This document shows, one piece after another, positions 8,697-18,207 of a DNA stretch of 64,000 nt (position 1 is the first letter of the stretch; each line of letters begins with the position of its first letter). Origin of the DNA: Methylobacterium sp. NEAU K (GTDB lineage: Bacteria > Pseudomonadota > Alphaproteobacteria > Rhizobiales > Beijerinckiaceae); contig NZ_JAUYZJ010000003.1 in assembly GCF_030700285.1 (NCBI RefSeq), forward strand, positions 178,148-242,147, read 5' to 3'. The position numbers and the translations under genes were made by a program. The notes under the pieces are model-generated. The model had not been told where the DNA came from. It saw only the letters and a program-made list of their open reading frames with translations, and ran no database searches.

Positions 8697-9641
8697 TCAG
8701 CCGTCCATCAGCGGGTGCAGATCGCGTACCATCGCCTTCAGACGCTCACCGAGGACATGCGTGTAGATCTGCGTTGTCGAGATGTCGGCATGGCCGAGCA
8801 GCTCCTGCACGATGCGCAGATCCGCCCCGTTCTGCAGCAGATGGCTGGCGAAGGCGTGGCGCAGGACGTGCGGGCTCACGCGATCGGGCCGCAATCCGGC
8901 CGCCACGGCCACGGCCTTGAGATCGCGGGCGAAAGCCTGCCGGGTGAGATGCCCGCTTTCGCTGTCGGCGGGAAACAGCCACGGGGATTCCTCCGGAACC
9001 GAGGCGAGGTGGTTGGCCATCGCGGCGCGCGCCGCCTCGGTCAGCGGGACGAGGCGCTCGCGGCCGCCCTTCCCCTTGACGATCAAATATCGCTCACGGG
9101 TAGCGCCGGCGGTGCGCGGCAAGGCCACGAGTTCCGAGACGCGCAACCCCGTGGCGTAAAGGAGTTCCAGTAGGCAGACCATTCGGCGGCCGCGGCGCGC
9201 CGGCCCCGGCTCCCGGTCGGGCGCGGCCGCCGCCTGGGCGGCGGCGAGGAGGCCGTCGACTTCGGCGATCGAGAGGACTTTCGGCAACGTTCGGCCGCGG
9301 CGGGGTCCGGAGACCGCGAGGCTTGGATCGGCCTCGGCGTAACCCTCGGCGTAGAGAAACTTGTGGAAGCCGCGGACACAGGACAGGCGCCGCGCCGCCG
9401 ACGAGGCCTTGAGCCCGCGCGTCTCCAGATCGGCGACGAAGGCCCTGAGGCTGCGCGTCTCGGCCTCCTCCAGGGCAATGCCTTCGCGAGCCAGGTAGGC
9501 GAGGTAGTCCTCGAGGTCGCGCCGGTAGGCCGTCAGCGTGTTGGCGCCGGCACCACGCTCGGCGGCCAGCATGTCGAGATAGGCTGCGACCTCCGGGAAG
9601 GGAGGGGGTGCCGTGCCGCCATCATCCCCGGCCGCGCTCAA
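8697..9641 (-). CDS. xerD: Site-specific tyrosine recombinase XerD
   Basis: Chromosome dimer resolution recombinase that acts with XerC at dif. The catalytic residues are all present, numbering from the proposed TTG start: Arg167 (ATGLRVSEL), Lys191 (VKGKGGRER), His258 and Arg261 (SPHVLRHAFASH), His284 (LLGHADIST) and Tyr293 (TQIYTHV). From this TTG at 9641 the protein is 314 residues, the usual XerD length; the open frame runs upstream another 101 codons but that part is not protein-like and covers another gene. The TTG overlaps the TGA of the small upstream gene (TTGA), suggesting coupled translation. Confidence 0.93.
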   Translation of the reverse strand: MSAAGDDGGTAPPPFPEVAAYLDMLAAERGAGANTLTAYRRDLEDYLAYLAREGIALEEAETRSLRAFVADLETRGLKASSAARRLSCVRGFHKFLYAEGYAEADPSLAVSGPRRGRTLPKVLSIAEVDGLLAAAQAAAAPDREPGPARRGRRMVCLLELLYATGLRVSELVALPRTAGATRERYLIVKGKGGRERLVPLTEAARAAMANHLASVPEESPWLFPADSESGHLTRQAFARDLKAVAVAAGLRPDRVSPHVLRHAFASHLLQNGADLRIVQELLGHADISTTQIYTHVLGERLKAMVRDLHPLMDG

Positions 9642-9790
9642 CGGTTGCCCGGTTGCAACTTCGAGGCCGGGATGGTCACGCTCATCTCCCGTGGGGTCGG
9701 CACGACGAAGTTCGCTAGCGCGAACATCACCGCGAAGGCGAGACCCGCCAGGACCGCGAGGGTTGCAAAGAAACGAAACAGGGTCGGCAC
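9638..9790 (-). CDS. Small membrane-anchored protein upstream of xerD
   Basis: A 50-residue peptide from a GTG start (a TTG ten codons upstream is an alternative). It has a single N-terminal transmembrane helix (FFATLAVLAGLAFAVMFALA) and a short periplasmic tail with PTPREMSVTIPA. Short proteins with this PTPREM-type tail sit beside xerD in other Methylobacteria as I recall; function unknown. Its stop overlaps the proposed xerD start. Confidence 0.6.
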   Translation of the reverse strand: MPTLFRFFATLAVLAGLAFAVMFALANFVVPTPREMSVTIPASKLQPGNR

Positions 9791-10035
9791 GTCGGTCGAA
9801 CCTCGGGCAGACGGGCGCAATCGGCGGGGAGGGAAACGCGCGGAGGCCTCCTCCGAGCCGCCGCATGTCCCCGGTTTCCATCACGCGATCAAGGCGCTGA
9901 CAAGGCCGGGAAGGACACAGCGATGCGTTTCGCTGCCCGCTCAAAACGCGCTAAGTGCCTGGCTCAGGATGAGGAGCCCCCCGTCGAGGCGCTTGCGGGG
10001 CGGCGACGAGGGGCCGGAGACGCCACAACCATGCG

Positions 10036-10653
10036 ATGCTGCCGTCGATGAGCGAGGAGGAGGCTGGTGAACCGATCGAGGCACGCCTGCGCCGGGCGCT
10101 GGGTCCGCGCTCGATCGTGCTCGTCGGCCTCATGGGGGCGGGCAAGAGCACGGTCGGCCGTCGTCTGGCGAGCCGGCTTGGGCTGATCTTCAAGGACGCC
10201 GACAACGAGATCGAGGCGGCGGCCGGCCTGACGATCCCCGACATCTTTGCCATCTACGGCGAGCCGAGCTTCCGGGACGGCGAGGAGCGCGTGATCTCAC
10301 GCCTGCTGCGCGCTGGCCCCCTGGTGCTGGCGACCGGCGGCGGCGCCTACCTGCGCGAGGCCACCCGCGCGCGGATCGCGGAGTCCGCCGTCTCGGTCTG
10401 GCTCAAGGCAGATCTCGACGTGCTGATGCGGCGGGTGCGCAAGCGCGGCAACCGGCCCCTGCTCTTGACCGCGGATCCCGAAGCGACGATGCGCGACCTG
10501 ATGGCGGTGCGTCACCCGGTCTACGCGGCGGCCGACGTGGTTGTGATCTCCCGGGAGGTCTCGCACGACCGCGTCGTCCAGGATGTGCTGGAGGCGTTGG
10601 ACGCCCACCTCGGCGGCGGGGCCCGAGCCTCATCGCCGCGCATTGAGACCTGA
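10036..10653 (+). CDS. aroK: Shikimate kinase
   Basis: ATP-dependent phosphorylation of shikimate to shikimate 3-phosphate in the common aromatic amino acid pathway, cytoplasmic. Visible motifs are the Walker A GLMGAGKST, the shikimate-binding DADNEIE and FRDGEERV region, the GGGAYL loop and the lid KRGNRPLL. At 205 residues it is slightly long because of an N-terminal extension typical of alphaproteobacteria. It is followed 12 bases later by aroB, forming the usual aroK-aroB operon. ATG at 10048 is an alternative start. Confidence 0.96.
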   Translation: MLPSMSEEEAGEPIEARLRRALGPRSIVLVGLMGAGKSTVGRRLASRLGLIFKDADNEIEAAAGLTIPDIFAIYGEPSFRDGEERVISRLLRAGPLVLATGGGAYLREATRARIAESAVSVWLKADLDVLMRRVRKRGNRPLLLTADPEATMRDLMAVRHPVYAAADVVVISREVSHDRVVQDVLEALDAHLGGGARASSPRIET

Positions 10654-10665
10654 GCGAGCTTATCC

Positions 10666-11808
<1,143 letters not shown>

Positions 11809-11987
11809 TCGCATCCGACGCGCCGTCGGCCTTGCCTTGCGCGGGTCGGGCGGCTAAGAGCCTGCCACGCCCAGACCGTCGAGGTCCGGACGTGCCGAGG
11901 CGGCTCCCGTCTCGGAGTACTGGCTCGGACCGTCCGCATGGACGCCCGGGACAGGAGGTCGAGGCCGGTCCGCCGGCCTTGCCGGTC

Positions 11988-12062
11988 GCCGGTGTAGCTC
12001 AGTGGTAGAGCAGCGCTTTCGTAAAGCGAAGGTCGGGGGTTCAAATCCCTCCTCCGGCACCA
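11988..12062 (+). tRNA. tRNA-Thr (anticodon CGU)
   Basis: A 75-base cloverleaf with encoded CCA. The D arm is GCTCAGTGGTAGAGC, the anticodon stem-loop is CGCTTTCGTAAAGCG with anticodon CGT flanked by T and A, and the T arm loop is TTCAAAT. The acceptor stem pairs GCCGG with CCGGC and has one T-T mismatch at the sixth pair. It would read ACG threonine codons, which are frequent in this high-GC genome. Confidence 0.95.
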
Positions 12063-12368
12063 CCGATACCGTTATCAAGCGGCCCGCCGGGAACGCGGGT
12101 TCGCTTGCATACCCGGACGGTTCTCCGGGCCGGCGGATGGGATCAGGATCCGCGCCGACCTGACGGAGGTCCGAGGGGCTGATCGAGCCTCCAGACACTG
12201 CAGAGCCTGGCAGCGCTACCGACGCAATCCATGAAGCCCCCCGGTTCCGACCGCTCGATAAGGCAGGCGACCGGATTACGCCCGAGCGGCATCTTCGATC
12301 TCGATCAGATCAAGCTTCAGCCGGATCTATTCGAGCAATTTCTATATCCTGTCCTTCACGTAAGACTT
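12063..12368. other. Intergenic stretch after tRNA
   Basis: About 300 bases with no recognised gene. A plus-strand open frame from 12231 crosses it but has no ribosome binding site and overlaps the better-supported small minus-strand gene. Confidence 0.4.
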
Positions 12369-12569
12369 TTATGCACTTCGCATCCTCGTTGGGACGACGC
12401 CTTCTTCCGAAACCGTCGCTCTCTGCTCGAGCTCGGCAACGCGGTTTTGGAGCGCAGCCACCTGACGGATCGCGCGTGCGAGTACGTGCACGATCGCCTC
12501 TTGGCGACCGGATTCGGTTGGCTGCCGTAGAGCTTCGTCGAGTTCGCGCGTCAGGATATCGATCGGCAT
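12369..12569 (-). CDS. Small coiled-coil protein
   Basis: A 66-residue protein, MPIDILTRELDEALRQPT at the start, followed by a long amphipathic helix (IVHVLARAIRQVAALQNRVAELEQRA, given here in part as ALQNRVAELEQRA) that looks like a short coiled coil. A GGAGAAG Shine-Dalgarno sits at a good distance before the ATG, which favours this start over the longer frame from 12641. No family is recognised. Confidence 0.55.
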   Translation of the reverse strand: MPIDILTRELDEALRQPTESGRQEAIVHVLARAIRQVAALQNRVAELEQRATVSEEGVVPTRMRSA

Positions 12570-12803
12570 GTGGCTTCTCCCGCAGCGGGTCAGATGCTGA
12601 TCATGGCCGGTACGGCCAAATACTGTTCCCAAGACCCGCACAGCGCGAAGGCCAAGATCACGCTGCGCGAATGACGTTCATTGCCTGAACCATCAACCGA
12701 GCCACAATCCTGGCAACGCGCCCATTCGGTCATTGAGGTAAATCAATGTGCGGTCCCGCAGCCTGCATACTGGTATCAAATCCTCAAAACTAGGGAGTTC
12801 CAA

Positions 12804-13340
12804 ATGGCTGAATCCGGCACGGAACTGGCGGCCAAGGGCGAGAAGGCCGCGAACCGCTCGATTGCCCCGACAGAATGGCGACCGTTCGAGACTTTACGCC
12901 GGGACGTCGATCTCTTCATCGATGACCTCGGGCGCACTTTGAGGCGGATACCCCTCGGCTTCTCCGGCGGCGACATCGAGCCAATCATGAGCAGCACCGC
13001 GATGTGGCATATCGCGCCAGTCGCGGACATCGTCAGTAAAGCCGCGTGCTACGAGATCACGGCCGAGCTTCCGGGGATGGACGACAAGAACATCCAGGTG
13101 AAGGTTTCGGACGGGATGCTGACGATCCGGGGTGAGAAGAAGGAGGAAAAAGAAGAAAAGAAGGAAGGATACTACCTTTCCGAGCGCCGCTTCGGCTCCT
13201 TCGAACGGTCCTTTCGTATTCCGCCCGGGGCGAATGCGGACAAGATCGAGGCGGTCCTCAAGAATGGCGTCCTGACGGTGACGCTGCCCAAGACGACCGA
13301 CGCGAAGGCCGAGAAGACGGTTGAGATCAAGGCCGCCTAG
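12804..13340 (+). CDS. Small heat-shock protein, Hsp20/alpha-crystallin family
   Basis: A 178-residue ATP-independent holdase. The alpha-crystallin domain spans about residues 70-165 and shows YEITAELPGMDDKNIQVKV, GMLTIRGEKKEEKEEKK (a charged loop), RRFGSFERSFRIPPG and the C-terminal NGVLTVTLPK strand. The N-terminal region carries WRPFETLRRDVDLFIDD. The ATG at 12804 is preceded by AGGGAG; the open frame starts 41 codons earlier but without support. The gene is followed by a hairpin terminator and is transcribed alone. Expression is probably heat or stress induced, but no specific control element was identified. Confidence 0.94.
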   Translation: MAESGTELAAKGEKAANRSIAPTEWRPFETLRRDVDLFIDDLGRTLRRIPLGFSGGDIEPIMSSTAMWHIAPVADIVSKAACYEITAELPGMDDKNIQVKVSDGMLTIRGEKKEEKEEKKEGYYLSERRFGSFERSFRIPPGANADKIEAVLKNGVLTVTLPKTTDAKAEKTVEIKAA

Positions 13341-13347
13341 CGCGGCT

Positions 13348-13444
13348 CCCGATCATGTTGCGACCCGAAACTGCTGCGGGTCTTTCTTTGATTCGACATG
13401 CTCGCTGGCGCCGAACCGATATTGGCATCGGCGGCGGGCGCTCA
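13348..13444. repeat. Dispersed intergenic repeat, copy 1
   Basis: About 95 bases similar to the segment 35538-35632. Shared blocks include GATC..GTTGCGACC, TTCGAC..GCTCGC, CGAACCG and TCGGCGG.GGGCGCTC in the same order and spacing. Elements of this type are common between genes in Methylobacterium and Bradyrhizobium relatives. It contains the Hsp20 terminator hairpin. Confidence 0.6.
13362..13390 (+). terminator. Terminator after hsp20
   Basis: Six-base stem GACCCG / CGGGTC with a nine-base loop, followed directly by TTTCTTTG. Confidence 0.6.
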
Positions 13445-13562
13445 GTCTGACAGGCCGCTGCGGGGCGTGGAGCGGGTCGGCCGTTTAAACCACCCGCTCC
13501 GCGCAACGCCGGTCATTCTCGGAATCCAGTCATTCTCGGAATCTTGTCGCGGGAGGTTTTCG

Positions 13563-15587
13563 ATGGCCGAGCGCATCTTTCGCGACCGGGCGGAAGCCGG
13601 GTGTGAACTCGCCGACAACCTCGGTGCGTTCGCGGGACGTCCGGACATCGTCGTTCTGGCGCTTCCGCGCGGCGGCGTTCCGGTGGCCGCAGAGGTGGCG
13701 CGCGTCCTTCGCGCACCGCTCGACGTGTTCGTCGTGCGCAAGCTCGGCGTGCCGGGCTACGAGGAACTGGCGATGGGCGCGATCGCCACCGGCGATGTTC
13801 GCGTGATCAACGACGACATCGTCGCCTCGCTCAAGATCCCGCCCTACCTGATCGAGTCGGTGGCCGCCGAGGAGCGGCAGGAGCTTCTGCGCCGCGAGCG
13901 GCTCTACCGGGGCGGCCGGCCGCCCGCGGAGGTCCGGGGCCGCACGGTCATCCTCGTCGATGACGGCCTGGCCACCGGTGCCACGATGCAGGCCGCGGTC
14001 CGGGCCATCCGGATGCGCAAGCCGGGGCGCATCGTCGTTGCGGTGCCGACCGCGTCTCGCGACACCGTGGAGCGCCTGAAGCAGGAGGCCGACGAGGTGG
14101 TCTGCGCCGTCCTGCCGGAGCCGTTCCGGGCTGTGGGCGCCTCCTACAAGGATTTCGCGCAGACGAGCGATGACGAGGTGCGACGCCTGCTCGGGCGCGC
14201 ACAGGCCGCCGTGGAGCCCGCGAGCACCGGAGGCGACGGCGTCGAGGGCGAACCCGACGCGACCCTGATCGCGCGCCTGGAGGCCGCGGCCATCCGCTTG
14301 ACCGGCGATGCGGGCGACTACGACCCGTTGCTGTTACTGATCGGCGAGGCCCGTTTCGTCCTGCTCGGGGAAGCCTCCCATGGGACCCGCGAATTCTATC
14401 GCGAGCGGGCGGAGATCACCGCGCGCCTGATCCGGGAGAAGGGGTTCACGGCCGTGGCGATCGAGGCCGATTGGCCGGATGCCTGGCGGGTCAACCGCTA
14501 CGTCCGCGGCGACAGCGACGACCTCGATGCGGTGGAATCGCTCTCCGGCTTCCGGCGCTTCCCGACCTGGATGTGGCGCAACGCCGAAATGGTCGATTTC
14601 GTCGAATGGCTGCGCTCGTACAATCAGGCACTCCCGCCCGACGCGCCACGCGTCGGGGTCTACGGCATCGACCTGTACAGTCTGCGTGCATCGATGAAAG
14701 CGGTGCTGCATTATCTCGAGACCGTCGATCCGGCTGCGGCCGAGGCGGCGCGCGCCCGCTACGCCTGCTTCGACCGCTTCGGTGAGAGCGGCCAAGTCTA
14801 CGGCTTCTTGACCGGCCTGAAGGGCGTCGGCACGTGCCAGGAACAGGCGGTGGCCCAGCTCCTGGCCCTGCAGCGGCGCACGGCGGAGACCCTGGCCTGG
14901 AGCGGCAGCACCGACAGGGAGGAGCGCTTCAGCGCCGAGCAGAACGCGCGTGTCGTCAAGGCTGCCGAGGAATACTACCGCACGATGCTCCTCGCGGAGG
15001 TCTCCTCGTGGAACCTGCGCGATCGCCACATGGTCGAGAGCCTGGAATCGCTGATCGCCCATCTGGGACAGGGCGGCCGTCCGCCGAAGATCGCGGTCTG
15101 GGCGCACAACTCGCATCTGGGCGATGCGCGCGCGACGGAGATGGGCGATCGCGGCGAGCTCAATATCGGGCAGCTGATGCGGGAGCGCCACGGGCACGCG
15201 GTCGTGAGCATCGGCTTCACCACCTACACCGGGACCGTGACCGCCGCCTCGGACTGGGATGCGCCGGCCGAGCGCAAGCGCATCCGGTCCGCCCTCCCAG
15301 GCAGCTACGAGGCGCTGTTCCACGCCGTCGGTGCGGGCCGCTTCCTCCTGCCGCTCACGCCGGGCAGCGAGGCGGCGCGATTGCTTCGGCCGGCGCGCAT
15401 CGAGCGGGCGATCGGCGTCATCTACCGTCCCGATACGGAGCGGCAGAGCCACTACTTCCGGGCGCGTCTGCCGGACCAGTTCGACGCGATCCTTCATTTC
15501 GACGAGACGCGCGCGGTGACGCCGCTCGAGCGCACGGCGGGCTGGGAGGCGGGCGAGGTTCCGGAGACCTTCCCGGTCGGACTGTGA
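13563..15587 (+). CDS. Fusion: phosphoribosyltransferase + erythromycin-esterase-like domain
   Basis: A 674-residue two-domain protein. Residues 1-215 are a type I phosphoribosyltransferase domain with the PRPP-binding loop VILVDDGLATGAT at about 129-141 and LALPRGGVPVAAEVA near the N-terminus. Residues 245-660 resemble the erythromycin esterase family (PF05139): GEASHGTREFYRERAEIT with His273, AIEADWPDAWRVNRY, and WAHNSHLGDARAT. The family includes macrolide esterases, but most members of this stress-associated subgroup have no known substrate. Start ATG 13563 follows GGGAGG. The downstream alpha/beta hydrolase belongs to a domain type often fused to such phosphoribosyltransferases, so the two probably act together. 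Confidence 0.85.
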   Translation: MAERIFRDRAEAGCELADNLGAFAGRPDIVVLALPRGGVPVAAEVARVLRAPLDVFVVRKLGVPGYEELAMGAIATGDVRVINDDIVASLKIPPYLIESVAAEERQELLRRERLYRGGRPPAEVRGRTVILVDDGLATGATMQAAVRAIRMRKPGRIVVAVPTASRDTVERLKQEADEVVCAVLPEPFRAVGASYKDFAQTSDDEVRRLLGRAQAAVEPASTGGDGVEGEPDATLIARLEAAAIRLTGDAGDYDPLLLLIGEARFVLLGEASHGTREFYRERAEITARLIREKGFTAVAIEADWPDAWRVNRYVRGDSDDLDAVESLSGFRRFPTWMWRNAEMVDFVEWLRSYNQALPPDAPRVGVYGIDLYSLRASMKAVLHYLETVDPAAAEAARARYACFDRFGESGQVYGFLTGLKGVGTCQEQAVAQLLALQRRTAETLAWSGSTDREERFSAEQNARVVKAAEEYYRTMLLAEVSSWNLRDRHMVESLESLIAHLGQGGRPPKIAVWAHNSHLGDARATEMGDRGELNIGQLMRERHGHAVVSIGFTTYTGTVTAASDWDAPAERKRIRSALPGSYEALFHAVGAGRFLLPLTPGSEAARLLRPARIERAIGVIYRPDTERQSHYFRARLPDQFDAILHFDETRAVTPLERTAGWEAGEVPETFPVGL

Positions 15588-15638
15588 GCGCATTGCCGCG
15601 GCGCTTGCGCGCTGCTTCACCGCGCGAAGGAGACGGAC

Positions 15639-16313
15639 ATGAGTCTTTCCGACGATCCGCGGGAACAGGCCATCGTGATCCCGGCCGACGCCGTGATCCT
15701 GGATGCCATCCTCCGCGTTCCCCGGGGCGCGCGCGGCATCGTCCTGTTCGCGCACGGCTCCGGCAGCAGCCGCTTCAGTCCACGCAATCGGCGCGTCGCG
15801 CAGTACCTCAATATGGCCGGCTTCGCGACCGTCCTGGCTGATCTGCTGACCCCGGACGAGGAAGGGATCGATCGTCCGAGCGGTCACCTGCGCTTCGATA
15901 TCGCGTTCCTCGCGAGCCGTCTCCACGCCACCGCGGAGTGGCTCATGCGACAGCCGGAGCTATCCCGGCTGCCGCGGGGCTATTTCGGCGCCAGCACAGG
16001 CGCCGCGGCGGCGCTGGTCGCCGCTGCGGCCCATCCGGATACGATCAGAGCGGTCGTCTCACGCGGCGGACGCCCGGACCTGGCGTCCGCAGCCCTGCCT
16101 CTGGTCCGGGCGCCCACGCTGCTCCTCGTCGGCAGCCGCGATCCTGAGGTCCTGACCCTCAACGAGCAGGCGCTGGCGCAGCTGTCCTGCGTCAAGAGCC
16201 TGATCGTCGTGCCCGGGGCCTCGCATCTCTTCGAGGAGCCCGGAACACTCGATGCGGTCGCGCGTGCCGCCGCGGACTGGTTCGATCAGCACCTGCATGT
16301 TCAGACGCGCTGA
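15639..16313 (+). CDS. Alpha/beta hydrolase (dienelactone-hydrolase-like)
   Basis: A 224-residue cytoplasmic hydrolase. Catalytic triad candidates are Ser119 in the nucleophile elbow GASTG, Asp168 in GSRDPEV and His196 in GASHLFEEPG; the oxyanion strand is VLFAHGSGSSRFSPRN. It starts 51 bases after the fusion gene with an AAGGAGA ribosome binding site, so it is probably in the same operon. The family acts on esters or lactones, but the substrate is unknown. Confidence 0.88.
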   Translation: MSLSDDPREQAIVIPADAVILDAILRVPRGARGIVLFAHGSGSSRFSPRNRRVAQYLNMAGFATVLADLLTPDEEGIDRPSGHLRFDIAFLASRLHATAEWLMRQPELSRLPRGYFGASTGAAAALVAAAAHPDTIRAVVSRGGRPDLASAALPLVRAPTLLLVGSRDPEVLTLNEQALAQLSCVKSLIVVPGASHLFEEPGTLDAVARAAADWFDQHLHVQTR

Positions 16314-16486
16314 CGCGACACGGTCCGCGCGACCTCGATTGTCCGGTGAGCATCCGCGATCACCGGCCGGTGTGTGGAACGATCAGGCGACCGCGGCCAG
16401 CAGCCAACAGGGCAGGGGTGAGCGATCGGCGCGAGGGCTTCCCGGAGGAGCCCACGCGGCGCGCGCTCGACGGGCCGGCCCGCCCG

Positions 16487-16924
16487 TCATTCGGCTTGGA
16501 CGATGTCGCGCCGATGGGACCTGTGATGGCGCACCTTCTCCCAGTGTCTTGCGGGTATCGGCACCGCTTCCGCGACCGCCAACGAATTCGGATCGAACGG
16601 GAGCATAGCTGCCCCAGCCGCGACAAAGCCCGCCATGGCACGCAGATCGCTGGGCTGTCTCGGATCGCGCGAGATGTAATCGGCTTCCTGCTGAAGGCGC
16701 AGGTTGCAGACGCGCGACGGCAGACCATTGCCCGGGACGCAGGCGTCGTGTCGGGCGCAGGCTGCATCGAGCGCGTCGATCGGGCGAAGCGGCGCGTTGT
16801 TGCCCGGGCCGCAGTAATTACCATGGAAGAGCAACGCTGGTGCGCGGGCATCAGGTTGCGCCTGTGCCACCGACGGAACGCTCAGCGAGGCGGCAAGCAG
16901 TGACATGGAAAGCAGCGATTTCAT
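16487..16924 (-). CDS. Secreted phospholipase A2-like protein
   Basis: A 145-residue protein with a Sec signal peptide (MKSLLSMSLLAASLSVPSV, cleavage after AQA). The mature part carries a phospholipase A2 core: a calcium-loop-like YCGPGN with Cys38, then DALDAACARHDAC, in which His59-Asp60 correspond to the catalytic pair and Cys56/Cys62 could form disulfides, and a downstream CNLRLQQEAD helix. These enzymes hydrolyse the sn-2 acyl bond of phospholipids outside the cytoplasm. The ATG at 16924 has an AGGAAGGGAA ribosome binding site; the longer frame to 17020 has none. It lies next to an attachment-type gene and secreted repeat proteins. Activity is inferred from motif only. Confidence 0.75.
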   Translation of the reverse strand: MKSLLSMSLLAASLSVPSVAQAQPDARAPALLFHGNYCGPGNNAPLRPIDALDAACARHDACVPGNGLPSRVCNLRLQQEADYISRDPRQPSDLRAMAGFVAAGAAMLPFDPNSLAVAEAVPIPARHWEKVRHHRSHRRDIVQAE

Positions 16925-17009
16925 GATCGAATTCCCTTCCTGCATGCCAAATAAAAACGGATCTATTCGTAGACATTTAGCCCGGAACGCGGTCCTAAAA
17001 GCTGCCGCA

Positions 17010-17459
17010 TCAGGTTTCAAAGAGGCAACTCTCGATCTTCGAAACCGGATGCTTGGTCAGATCCTTCGCGATTTCCCCGATTACGACCCGCCGCAGCGCA
17101 TCCGGAAGTTCTCGGCGCAAGTCTGCCAGGACTCGTGGCGGAGCAACGATCACGAGAGCGTTGATCGCTTCGGCCATACGCCCCAGCGCCTCTGCGACAG
17201 CCTTGGCGAACTGGTGCTCGGCCAAGTCGTGCCAATCCGTCTGCTCGATCGCGCTTCGGCGATCGCCCATACGGACGCGGGTTGGCCTGTCGGTCCCCTG
17301 GTCATGCGTGGCCGGGTTCGGAGGCGCCTCGAAAACCCGGCGCACCTCGAGATCAGGCTTCATCGGGTGGCCGACGTTGCACAGCACGATGACCTTCCGG
17401 CCATCGCCGACGAGGACGTACCCGTCGTGTGGGATCAGCAGGGCAGGCGTGTCGGACAT
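17010..17459 (-). CDS. Host attachment protein (AtsE-like)
   Basis: A 149-residue protein of the 'protein required for attachment to host cells' family (PF10116), known from Agrobacterium-type bacteria. Signatures are LLIPHDGYVLVGDGRKVIVL at the N-terminus, WHDLAEHQFAKAVAEAL and ALVIVAPPRVLADLRREL, a fold related to archaeal release-factor-like nucleases. It may act in surface attachment or have a housekeeping role. ATG at 17459 is preferred over GTG at 17462. A tiny ORF ends four bases upstream. Confidence 0.85.
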   Translation of the reverse strand: MSDTPALLIPHDGYVLVGDGRKVIVLCNVGHPMKPDLEVRRVFEAPPNPATHDQGTDRPTRVRMGDRRSAIEQTDWHDLAEHQFAKAVAEALGRMAEAINALVIVAPPRVLADLRRELPDALRRVVIGEIAKDLTKHPVSKIESCLFET

Positions 17460-17463
17460 CACA

Positions 17464-17613
17464 TCACTCGAGTCTGAGCTGATCTTCGAGCGCGCACCGC
17501 GCTATTCCGGTGAGCACGCTCGGCGTAGACGGCCACAACCGTGGGCGCATCGCGTTACCGTCGTCGATGGAGAATGCGCCGGTCACCGCCGTCCGGATCG
17601 TACGGTCGATCAT
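17464..17613 (-). CDS. Very small ORF upstream of the attachment gene
   Basis: A 49-residue frame (MIDRTIRTAVTGAFSIDD at the start) with a well-placed AGGGAG ribosome binding site. It ends immediately before the attachment gene, which suggests cotranslation. It has no recognised family and could be a leader peptide rather than a functional protein. Confidence 0.4.
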   Translation of the reverse strand: MIDRTIRTAVTGAFSIDDGNAMRPRLWPSTPSVLTGIARCALEDQLRLE

Positions 17614-17863
17614 GCGCGCGCTCCCTGTAGAGGTCCCGGACAAACCCCGGGACGAAGACGCCCACCGTGGGCCAGCGCCCGCCAGCCGGCATTGATCCAG
17701 CGCAAGGATCGCGCGTTCGCTCAGGAGGCCGGTTGCGAGGCGCGCCGTGATCAAGGGTCGGAAGCGGCATCCGATCGCGTTGGATCTGGGCCCGCGCCGG
17801 CCCCGGGATGCGCCCGCTCGGGCAGGGTTGAAATCCTGCGTGCGAGCGGTGTCGGTTCCTCGT

Positions 17864-18169
17864 CTAAACCCGCGACGGGCGGCCGTTGCCGCGCCCGTTC
17901 CCGGTGCCGAAGTTGCCGTTGCCGTTCGTACGGTTGCCGTTGCCGTTGCCGTTGCCGAAATTCCCGTTCCCGTTCCCGTTCCCGTTGCCGCTCTTCCCGA
18001 CCAGAAAGCCGCCCCGGTCTTGCTGGGGCGCAGCACGGGCCGCCTCCAGATCCGGGCGCGGCCACGCGAAGACGCTCGCGGCCTCCGGTGCGGCTCGGAT
18101 TGCTGACGAAATCGCGAGGCCGAGAGTGCCGAGCCCGATCACGGTGAGGGTTTTGAGGACACGGGGCAT
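17864..18169 (-). CDS. Secreted Asn-Gly repeat protein 1
   Basis: A 101-residue protein with an N-terminal hydrophobic signal (TLTVIGLGTLGLAISSAIRA) and a C-terminal half built of alternating Asn and Gly, interrupted by Phe (NGNFGNGNG). The corresponding DNA is a run of GCCGTT and CCCGTT units on the plus strand. No known domain is present. It is the shortest member of a family of four in this window and lies in a minus-strand array with two others. Confidence 0.7.
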   Translation of the reverse strand: MPRVLKTLTVIGLGTLGLAISSAIRAAPEAASVFAWPRPDLEAARAAPQQDRGGFLVGKSGNGNGNGNGNFGNGNGNGNRTNGNGNFGTGNGRGNGRPSRV

Positions 18170-18207
18170 CGGCTTCCTGCTCCATCGGCCTCAGCGGCTT
18201 CTTCCGG

